From the NCBI RefSeq assembly GCF_036002505.1, contig NZ_DASYTH010000292.1, positions 1-64,000 on the forward strand: 64,000 bases of DNA. The letters run 5' to 3'. The notes beneath the pieces were generated by a model. The model worked only from the letters and a program-made list of their open reading frames with translations, made no database searches and had not been told where the DNA came from. Shown in pieces: positions 42,951 through 50,123 of the stretch. How positions within the stretch are numbered: position 1 is the first letter of the stretch; the number at the start of each line of letters is the position of its first letter. The translations under genes were made by a program, and so were the position numbers. Source of the DNA: DASYTH01 sp036002505. Its GTDB lineage: Bacteria; Actinomycetota; Actinomycetes; Mycobacteriales; Pseudonocardiaceae.

Positions 42951-44038
42951 TAGGTGGTCGCGGAGTGGTAGGTCTGGCCGGGTCGCAGGACCGTCGATGG
43001 GAAGTCAGGGTGATTGGGCGAGTCGGGGAAGTGTTGGGTCTCCAGGGCGAAGCCGTCGCCTGCGCGGTAGAGCTTGCCGCTGGTGCCGGTGAGGGTGGAG
43101 TCGAGGAAGTTGCCGGAGTAGAACTGTATTCCGGGCTCGGTGGTGTGGACGGTGAGGACGCGGCCGCTGCGCTCCTCGGTCACCCGCGCGGCGAACTCCA
43201 GCTCGCGGAGGGTGGGGTCGCGCCGGTCGAGGACGTAGTTGTGGTCGTAGCCGCGGCCGAACACCAGTTGCTCGAAGGCGCCGTCGCGGATCCGTTCGCC
43301 GATGGCGGTGGGGCGGCGGAAGTCCATGGGGGTGCCGGCGACCGGGTCCACTGAGCCGGTGGGGATGAGCGCCGCGTCGACCGGGGTGTAGCGGCTGGCG
43401 TTGATGGTCAGCTCGTGGCCGTTGATGTCGCCGGTTCCGTCGCCGGCCAGGTTGAAGTAACTGTGGTTGGTGAGGTTGACGATGGTCGGCGCGTCGGTGG
43501 TCGCCCGGTAGTCGATGCGGATGGTGTTGTCCGGGGTGAGCCGGTAGTCCACCGTGATGGTGAGCGTGCCGGGGTAGGACTCCTCGCCGCTCGGGCTGAC
43601 GTAACGCAGCCGCAGGCCGGCCGTTGCGTCCTCGTGGATCTCGGCGGCGGCCCAGACCCGTTTGTCGAAGCCGAGGTCGCCGCCGTGCAGGTGGTTGACC
43701 CCGTTGTTGTTCGTGGCGAGCTCGTAGCTGACGCCGTCCAGGGTGAACCGCCCGGCGGCGATGCGGTTGCCGTACCGGCCGATGATGGCACCGAAATATG
43801 GCGAGTTGTCCGTGAGGTAGCCGGTGAGGTTGCTGAATCCGAGCGCCACGTTGGCGATCCGGCCGTCCCGGTCGGGAACCTCGACGGTCTGGATGATGCC
43901 GCCGTAGGTGAGGATCCGCACCCGCACGCCGTGGCCGTTGGTCAGCGTGTACCGGTCGATCGTGACCCCGTCGGGGGTCGTCCCGAAGACGTCCTGCTCG
44001 ACCCGCGGCGGGCCCGACGGGTCGACGGCCGCGCTCAA
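42926..44038 (-). CDS. galM: Aldose 1-epimerase (galactose mutarotase)
   Basis: This 370-residue protein interconverts alpha and beta anomers of galactose and related sugars. Motifs are GRYGNRIAAGRF, NHLHGGDLGFDKRVW, catalytic His in NLTNHSYFNLAG, and catalytic Glu in ALETQHFPDSPN. It has no signal peptide. TTG 44038 overlaps the iclR stop (TTGA), suggesting coupling, although the start is uncertain; the open frame reaches 44095. The C-terminal residues are encoded by the 42-bp repeat. It is second in the iclR-galM unit and would serve galactose released by GH27 or GH35. Confidence 0.92.
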   Translation of the reverse strand: MSAAVDPSGPPRVEQDVFGTTPDGVTIDRYTLTNGHGVRVRILTYGGIIQTVEVPDRDGRIANVALGFSNLTGYLTDNSPYFGAIIGRYGNRIAAGRFTLDGVSYELATNNNGVNHLHGGDLGFDKRVWAAAEIHEDATAGLRLRYVSPSGEESYPGTLTITVDYRLTPDNTIRIDYRATTDAPTIVNLTNHSYFNLAGDGTGDINGHELTINASRYTPVDAALIPTGSVDPVAGTPMDFRRPTAIGERIRDGAFEQLVFGRGYDHNYVLDRRDPTLRELEFAARVTEERSGRVLTVHTTEPGIQFYSGNFLDSTLTGTSGKLYRAGDGFALETQHFPDSPNHPDFPSTVLRPGQTYHSATTYQLHLRGP

Positions 44039-44805
44039 GAGTGCCCGAGGCGCTGCGAGAGCTGCCGAGCGCCGCGCCGGACCAACTCGGTCCACTCCGC
44101 GCGGCGGGTCTCGTCCCAGCGGATGTTGGGCACCGAGATGCTCATCGCCGCCACCATGGTTCCGGTCCGCTGGTAGACCGGCGCGGCCACGCAGTGCACC
44201 GCGTCGTTGGACTCGCAGTCGTCGTAGGACACGCCGCTCTTACGCACCTCGGCCAGGTGCGCGCGCAGCCGGGACGGCGAGCTGATGCTGTGCGGCGTCA
44301 TCGCGATCAGTTCCTTGTCCCGCGGGTAACGCGCGTCCAGCGCCTCCGGGGAGAGCGCGGAGAGCAGCATCTTGCCCACGCCGGTGCAGTGCGCCGGCAG
44401 CCGGCGCCCGACCGCGGACACCATCCGCACCGGGTGGGTGCTGTCCACCTTGGCGATGTACACCACGTCGGTGCCTTCGAGCAGGGCGACGTGCACGGTC
44501 TCGTCACACGCCGCGGCGATCTCGTGGGCCACGTCCTGCGCCTCGCGGGCGAGGTCGAGCCGCTCGGCGAAGCTGCTGCCGAGCAGGAACAGCCGCAGCC
44601 CCAGACGGTAGCGGGTCGGCTGGCCGGGAATCGGCGTCAGGTAGGACCGGTCGGCGAGGGTGGTGACCAGCTCATGCACGGTGGTCCGGGGCAGGCCGAG
44701 CCGCTCGGTGATCTCCGGTGCGGAGATCTCCGGGGTGTCGAGGAGCAGCTCCAGGATGTCCAAAGCCCGGCCGACCGCCGGCACGGCGCGACCCAATGAC
44801 GTCAC
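44035..44805 (-). CDS. IclR-family transcriptional regulator
   Basis: This 256-residue regulator has a winged helix-turn-helix (VGRALDILELLLDTPEISAP, LGLPRTTVHELVTTLADRSY) and a C-terminal ligand-binding IclR domain (GKMLLSALSPEAL, CVAAPVYQRTGTMVAAMSIS). It is divergent from the U32-like gene across 144 bp containing candidate operators. A near-identical motif upstream of GH127 suggests that it also regulates the GH127-GH27 unit. Confidence 0.93.
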   Translation of the reverse strand: MTSLGRAVPAVGRALDILELLLDTPEISAPEITERLGLPRTTVHELVTTLADRSYLTPIPGQPTRYRLGLRLFLLGSSFAERLDLAREAQDVAHEIAAACDETVHVALLEGTDVVYIAKVDSTHPVRMVSAVGRRLPAHCTGVGKMLLSALSPEALDARYPRDKELIAMTPHSISSPSRLRAHLAEVRKSGVSYDDCESNDAVHCVAAPVYQRTGTMVAAMSISVPNIRWDETRRAEWTELVRRGARQLSQRLGHS

Positions 44806-44821
44806 CTCGTCGAATACGGTA

Positions 44822-44934
44822 CGGAATGTCGAACGGAGCCTAGGGACGCACGGCCTGACCTGTCAAAACGAGGCGTGGCATCCCTAGGGGCCTTCGACTA
44901 ATGTCGGCTTCGAACACTATCCGATATTTCGAAC
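44822..44934. promoter_or_regulatory. Candidate IclR operators in the divergent promoter
   Basis: CGATATTTCGAAC at 44922-44934 differs at one of 13 bases from CGATATGTCGAAC upstream of GH127 (50001-50013). A half-site ATGTCGAAC lies at about 44826-44834, and a second TTCGAAC at 44909-44915. The core is close to the palindrome TTCGAYATRTCGAA. Confidence 0.55.
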
Positions 44935-44949
44935 CGAGAGGGAGGCCCC

Positions 44950-45810
44950 GTGGCGCAACATTTCCGGGATGGCGCGCACTACCGGGTCGAGATCCCCAGC
45001 GTTGAGGGTCCGAAGTGCCTGGATGCAGTACTGACGGAGGCGGATCGGCTGGATGTGCCGGTCACCCGGGTGTCCCAGGGCACCGGGGTCGGGCTGCTGA
45101 CCGACGCCGAGATCGGCGAGATGGTGAAGATCGCCGCCGACCAGGGCGTCGAGCTGAGCCTGTTCGCCCGGCCGCCGGCCGCATGGGGACTGTCGGCGAT
45201 GGCCCGCTCCCCCGCCGGCGCCGTCCTCGCCCCGTGTGCCTGGGGCAAGGACCAGCACGACGCCGCGGTCGACGAGATCCGCAGAGCGGCCGATCTCGGG
45301 GTGCGCAGCGTGCTGGTGTCCGACCTCGGTGTCCTGGCCACCTTCGGCCGGCTCCGCACCGCCGGTGACCTGCCGGCGGAGATGCAGGCCAAGGTCTCGG
45401 TGATGCTGCCGGTGGCCAATCCCGCCACCGCCGAGGTCGTCGCCGGGCTCGGCGCCAACACGATCAACCTGCCCACCGACCTGAGCCTGGCGCAGATCGC
45501 CGAGATCAGGGCGGTATGCGCCCTTCCGCTGGACATCTACGTGGAGTCGCCGGACAACCTCGGCGGGTTCGTGCGCCACCACGAACTGCCGCGGCTGGTG
45601 GAGATCGCCGCACCGGTCTACATCAAGTTCGGGCTGCGCAACGCACCCGACGTGTACCCGTCCGGCACCCACCTGGACGAGGTCACCGTGGCGCTGTCCC
45701 GGGAGCGGGTGCGCCGCGCCCGGCTCGGGCTGGACCTGCTGGCCCGGTCGGGAAGCACGGCGGTCTGCTCCCCGCCCGGCGCGGCCGGGCTCGCCCTTCC
45801 GGTGCCCTAG
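44950..45810 (+). CDS. U32-peptidase-like TIM-barrel protein, role unclear
   Basis: This 286-residue cytoplasmic protein has a TIM-barrel-like alternation. The segments LFARPPAAWGLSAMARSP, DIYVESPDNLGGFVRHHELP and APVYIKFGLRNAPDVYPSG resemble the U32 peptidase/prephenate-like barrel family. No certain catalytic residue can be named. The GTG start follows GGGAGG. It shares a divergent promoter with iclR, so it is probably part of the same sugar response and may process a sugar-derived compound rather than peptides. Confidence 0.55.
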   Translation: MAQHFRDGAHYRVEIPSVEGPKCLDAVLTEADRLDVPVTRVSQGTGVGLLTDAEIGEMVKIAADQGVELSLFARPPAAWGLSAMARSPAGAVLAPCAWGKDQHDAAVDEIRRAADLGVRSVLVSDLGVLATFGRLRTAGDLPAEMQAKVSVMLPVANPATAEVVAGLGANTINLPTDLSLAQIAEIRAVCALPLDIYVESPDNLGGFVRHHELPRLVEIAAPVYIKFGLRNAPDVYPSGTHLDEVTVALSRERVRRARLGLDLLARSGSTAVCSPPGAAGLALPVP

Positions 45811-45815
45811 GGGCC

Positions 45816-45862
45816 ATGAAAGCGTCCTTCCTCACGCTCAGCGCGAGGAAGGACGCTTTCAT
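45816..45862. terminator. 18-bp hairpin between convergent genes
   Basis: The arms ATGAAAGCGTCCTTCCTC (45816-45833) and the exact complement (45845-45862) have an 11-nt loop. It sits between the U32-like gene and GH27, which point towards each other, and probably terminates both. The same sequence family appears degraded at 3775-3820, 58620-58674 and 60041-60089. Confidence 0.75.
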
Positions 45863-45867
45863 CGCAT

Positions 45868-47496
45868 TCACGTGCAGGTGACCTGGGCGTTGCCCCAGTC
45901 GGCGTGGTCGAAGTTGATGTTGTCGCCGCCGTTGCCGACCGCGAGCCGGAGGACCGTGCGGCCGGTGACGTTGACCGACAACCGTTGCGCCGCTTGGCCT
46001 CCGCGCAGCACGCCGGTGGTGGTCAGGGTGACTCCGTCGCCCAGCACGGAGAACGTCACGCTGCCGTTGGTGCCGACCTCCGCGTCCACACCGACGTCCG
46101 CGATGAACGTCGAGCACCGCCCGCCGAGGTTCACGTCGACCGTGCCGGCCGCGTGCGCGCCGATTCCCTTGCCGTAGGTGGTACCGGCAATGGTCAGGGT
46201 GCGGCCGTCGCCGGCGGCCTGCTCGCCGTTGGACCGGTCGCGCTCGGCCGGACCCCAGCCGTTGGTCGAGGCCTGCCAGGTCATGTCGCTGACGAACGTC
46301 GACCCGCCCTGGGTGCCCGGCGTCACCCGGAACACGACTGTGCCGTGCGCCGGGACCGACGCGCTGATCGTGCCGGTGGTCGTGGTCGTCGCCTTGGACC
46401 ACAGGTCGAACAGCCGGTAGGAGGACGACGCCGGCAGCCCGGCCTCGCTGGGAATCGTGGTGATCGTCTGCGCGGACGTGGTGTCGTTGAACAACGCCAC
46501 CGCGAAGTCCCCATTGGACAGTGGCCGGGACAGCACGTGCTGCCCGCCCGCGGAGCGCACCTCCCGGGCCTGCACGCCGCGGGTGTCCTGGTCGACCGCG
46601 ATCACGTCGCGGTTGCCCAGGATGTTCAATGTCGCCGCGCTGGCGTTGCGCAGGTCGGTGCCGATGATCAGCGGTGCGGCCATCATCGACCAGAGCGTGA
46701 AGTGGCTGCGGTACTCGGTGTCGGTCATGCGGCCGTTGCCGATCTCCAGCATGTCCGGGTCGTTCCAGTGACCCGGGCCGGCGAACTGCGCGAGGACCAC
46801 GTTGGCGCGGTAGATCGACAGCATCGAGCTGAACGAGTCGGTGATGTCACCCGTGGTGCGCCACAGGTTGCCGACCGGCTCGCCCCAGGTCCAGACCCGC
46901 GGCACGGTGCTGCCCCACTCGGTGATGCTGTACACCATCGGCCGCCCGGTGGCGATGATCGCGTCGCGCATGCGCGTGTACCGGGTCACCGCGTCGACGC
47001 CCTGGTTGTTGCAGTTGTCGTACTTCAGGTAGTCGATGCCCCAGGACGCCCACAGGTTCGCGTCCTGCTGCTCGTGGTTGAGGCTGGCCGGGAAGCCCGC
47101 GCAGGTCAGGGTTCCGGCGCTGGAGTAGATGCCGAGCTTGAGTCCCTTCGAGTGCACGTAGTCGGCGACCGCCTTCATCCCGCTGGGGAACTTGACCGGG
47201 TCGGCCACCAGGTTGCCGGCGGCGTCCCGGTTCCGGGTCATCCAGCAGTCGTCGATGTTGACGTAGGTGTAGCCGGCGTCGCGGAGCCCGGCGGAGACGA
47301 ACCGGTCCGCCGTCGCCCGGACGAGCGCGTCGGTCACGTTGCAGCCGAACGCGTTCCACTGGTTCCAGCCCATCGGCGGGGTGCGGGCCAGCCCGTTCTC
47401 CCAGGCATGGGCCGGAGCCGGTGCGGTGATGGTGAGAATCGTGGTGACGCTGCTCGCCATCAGCACGGTGGCGAGCAGCGCGACAAAGTGTCTCAT
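45868..47496 (-). CDS. Secreted alpha-galactosidase or beta-L-arabinopyranosidase, GH27, with NPCBM
   Basis: This 542-residue protein has a Sec signal (to about residue 31). The GH27 barrel shows TPPMGWNQWNAFGC, NIDDCW, nucleophile Asp near 161 in YLKYDNC, and acid/base Asp near 245 in GHWNDPDMLEIG. A C-terminal beta domain and an NPCBM domain (TYGKGIGAHAAGTVDVNLGG) follow. GH27 releases alpha-galactose, and some actinobacterial members release beta-L-arabinopyranose; the GH127 neighbour keeps the second option open. It lies 11 nt after the GH127 gene and is co-transcribed. Confidence 0.92.
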   Translation of the reverse strand: MRHFVALLATVLMASSVTTILTITAPAPAHAWENGLARTPPMGWNQWNAFGCNVTDALVRATADRFVSAGLRDAGYTYVNIDDCWMTRNRDAAGNLVADPVKFPSGMKAVADYVHSKGLKLGIYSSAGTLTCAGFPASLNHEQQDANLWASWGIDYLKYDNCNNQGVDAVTRYTRMRDAIIATGRPMVYSITEWGSTVPRVWTWGEPVGNLWRTTGDITDSFSSMLSIYRANVVLAQFAGPGHWNDPDMLEIGNGRMTDTEYRSHFTLWSMMAAPLIIGTDLRNASAATLNILGNRDVIAVDQDTRGVQAREVRSAGGQHVLSRPLSNGDFAVALFNDTTSAQTITTIPSEAGLPASSSYRLFDLWSKATTTTTGTISASVPAHGTVVFRVTPGTQGGSTFVSDMTWQASTNGWGPAERDRSNGEQAAGDGRTLTIAGTTYGKGIGAHAAGTVDVNLGGRCSTFIADVGVDAEVGTNGSVTFSVLGDGVTLTTTGVLRGGQAAQRLSVNVTGRTVLRLAVGNGGDNINFDHADWGNAQVTCT

Positions 47497-47507
47497 GTGG
47501 ACATTCC

Positions 47508-49983
47508 CTAGGTGGCGATGGTGCGGACCTCGGTCGCGGACAGCATCCGGCTGTAGAACCGGAAGTCGTCCAACTGGCCGTTGAGGAACGGGTCGTTCGA
47601 GTACTGCGACCTACCGAGGTAGTTCGTGGCGGTGCTGCCCAGCGAGCCCGGGCGCGCGGTGATGTTGGCGTTGCGGGCGACTTCGGTTCCGTTGACGTAG
47701 AGCACGCCGAGGTTGCCGGAGAGCGTGACCGCCACATGGGTCCAGGTGTTGGCGGGCAACGCGGCCGGACCGTTGATCTGCTGCTCGGCGCCCGCGCCGC
47801 CGGTGGTGATGGCGAACCGGGCGGTGCCGGCGCTGCTGCGCGGGGTGAGGAACAGGTAGGCGCCGGTGCCGCTGCCGATGTCGAAGATCCGGGACCAGGT
47901 GGTGACCGCACCCAGCCGCACCCAACCGGCGGCGGTGAAGTCGTTGACCCCGGCCAGGATTCCGTTCGGCAGCCGGACGTGGCCGTCGGTTCCGTTGAGG
48001 CTGACCGCTCCCCCGCTGCGGCCGGCCACCCAGGACGTGCCACCGGAGAGCGTGGCGGTGCGGCCGTTGCCGGTGGCGTCCGCGGCGCTGGTGCCGGACG
48101 TCTCGTTGAATAGGTATTCGGCGATGAACACCGGAGGCGGCGGAACGTTGTTGGTCTGCCAGTAGACCGTGTAGCGCTGGCCGTGCATGCGGAAGAAGGG
48201 GATCAGCGACACGTTGCCGGTGCTCGCGGTCGCGGTGAACCGCAGCGGCACGGCCGGGGTCGGGACGCACGGTTGCCGTGTCCAGCCGCGGCATCGAGCC
48301 GAGGTTGTTGGTGCCGTACTCGCCCGCCAGCACGATTCCGCCGAACTTGACCGCCTGCACGGCGGAGTTGTCCGGGGTGGGCTCGAAGGAGAGGGTCGGC
48401 GAGAAGGCGACCTCGACGGTGTCGCCGGAGACCCAGTTGCGGTCCAGGGTGAGGAACGTGTTTGGGGTGACGGTGACGTTCTGCACCGCGCCGTTGAGCC
48501 GAACCGTGGTGCCCTGCCGCGCCCAGGACGGGATCCGGATCTTGAGTGCGATGTGGCCGGAGCCGGTGACGGTCAGCCGGGTGCTCGGCGTGTCCGGGAA
48601 AGCGCTGTCCTGGCGGACCGTGATGCCACGGCCGGACCAGTTCAGCACGGACGGGATGAGCAGGTTGACGTAGAGCGTCTCGCCGGCGAAGAAGTAGATG
48701 CTGTCGGCGAACTTGGTGTGGCTCTCCATCCCGGTGCCGTGGTCGCAGGTGAAGTTGTTGTAGTCGTTGCTGTAGGTCTTGATCCCGCCGGGCCGCAGCG
48801 GCTGGTAGTAGGCCACGAAACCGTGGCTGGAGTTGGGGTTCTGCTGCCCGAGGATCTGGTTGTACAGCCCGCGCTCGTAGTAGTCCAGGTAGTCCACTCG
48901 GGTCGGGTTGGTGAAGAAGAGCTGCCGGGCGAGCTTGAGCATGTTGTAGGTGTTGCAGGTCTCGCAGGTGTTGTCGGAGAGCTGGCTGGCGATCGCGTCG
49001 GGCTGCTGGAAGAACTCGCCGTTGCTGTTGCCGCCGATCGCGTAGGTGTGGTGGCCGATCACGATGTCGAAGAAGTTCACCGCGATCGTGCGGTACCGGT
49101 CCGTGCCGGTCTGGTGGTACTCGCGGATCGCGCCGATGATCTTCGGGATCTGGGTGTTGGCGTGGAAGCCGGCGAGCCGGTCCTGGTTGGCGGCCAGCGG
49201 GTCGAAGATCTGGGCGTGGTCGAACCGCCGCGCGATGGTGAGGTGGTCGGCGTTCGACGTTACCGCGTAGAGGTTGGTCAGCACCTCGTTCATGCCGCCG
49301 AACTCGGTGCGCAGCATGGTCTGGATCTGGGTGGCGGACAGCCGGTCGGTGCGGAACTTGACCCACGCGGCCATTCGGGTGAGCACGTCGAGCGCCTGGG
49401 CGTTGCCGGCCATCAGGTGCATGTCGAGCAGGCCAGCCATGATCTTGTGCAGGGTGTAGTACGGCGCCCACACCGATGTTCCGGCCTCGACCCGGTCGAT
49501 CATGCTTTCCGGCCAGGCGGACAGGAAGCCGGTGTTGAAGCCGGCGGTGTTCGCCCGGGCCTGGCAGGTGGCGAGCACGCCGACGATGTAGTCGCCCTTG
49601 GTCTTGTACTGCGCGTCGCCGGTGTTGGCGAAGGCCTGGGCGAGCCCGGTGAGCAGGTGGCCGGTGGAGTGACCGCGCAGCTCGACGTCCGGCGCGTCCC
49701 AGCCGCCGACCGGTTGCGCGGTCGAGGATAGGCCGTAGTTCAGCCGGAACGTGTGCAGCAGCCGATCAGCGTCCACAAAGGACAAGTAGCTCAGCGTTCT
49801 TGTCATGTTCGCCCGGAACGGGCTGTCCAGAAGGGACACCTGGGTCAGCGGGAACGGGAACACCGACACGCCGATGTCCGGGCGCACGGCGGCCGCGGTG
49901 GATGGCACGGCGAGGGGTAGGGCGGAGCCGGCCACGGTGACGCCGGCAAGTTGGATGAGGGTTCTGCGGGTGAATTCGGGCAT
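47508..49983 (-). CDS. Secreted GH127 beta-L-arabinofuranosidase with C-terminal LamG domain; apparent +1 frameshift
   Basis: A Tat signal (FTRRTLIQLAGVTVAG) precedes a GH127 (DUF1680) catalytic region with Glu near 321 in NSNGEFF, the CETCNTYNML segment near 339 and FTCDHGTGMESH near 412. The last has Cys-Asp where characterised GH127 enzymes have Cys-Cys. At 48256-48259 a run of four G (C on the coding strand) shifts the frame: upstream reads LDTATVRPDP, and the natural continuation PLRFTATASTGNVSLIPFF is in the other frame. It runs on through HGQRYTVYW into a LamG-like domain that ends at 47508. One base fewer would restore about 824 codons. Either a sequencing error or a real mutation is possible. 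ATG 49983 follows AAGGGGGCGACG. Confidence 0.85.
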
Positions 49984-50000
49984 CGTCGCCCCCTTGAGTT

Positions 50001-50013
50001 CGATATGTCGAAC
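50001..50013. promoter_or_regulatory. Candidate IclR operator upstream of GH127
   Basis: CGATATGTCGAAC is the core of TTCGATATGTCGAA, which is nearly palindromic. It lies 18 bp upstream of the GH127 ATG and matches 44922-44934 at 12 of 13 bases. Confidence 0.55.
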
Positions 50014-50076
50014 ATTGTTCTGGATTCCGCACATTGACGGTAGAGTGCAAGCGGTGATTGTTCAACTACAACGGTG

Positions 50077-50110
50077 ACCGGAAACATTTCCTCCAACCGG
50101 AAACATTTCC
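50077..50110. promoter_or_regulatory. Direct repeat ACCGGAAACATTTCC, probable operator of the ricin-domain gene
   Basis: Two identical 15-bp copies (50077-50091 and 50096-50110) with starts 19 bp apart; each contains the near-palindrome GGAAACATTTCC. The second ends 13 bp before the ATG of the downstream gene. It resembles GAAAnnTTTC-type operators of sugar regulators and differs from both the LacI- and IclR-type motifs nearby. Confidence 0.6.
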
Positions 50111-50123
50111 AGGACGGTGAAAG

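Noticed and set aside
47611..48250. Out-of-frame tail of the GH127 frame
   Set aside because: After 48250 the sequence becomes Arg/His-rich with no family similarity; the LamG-bearing frame continues the protein instead.
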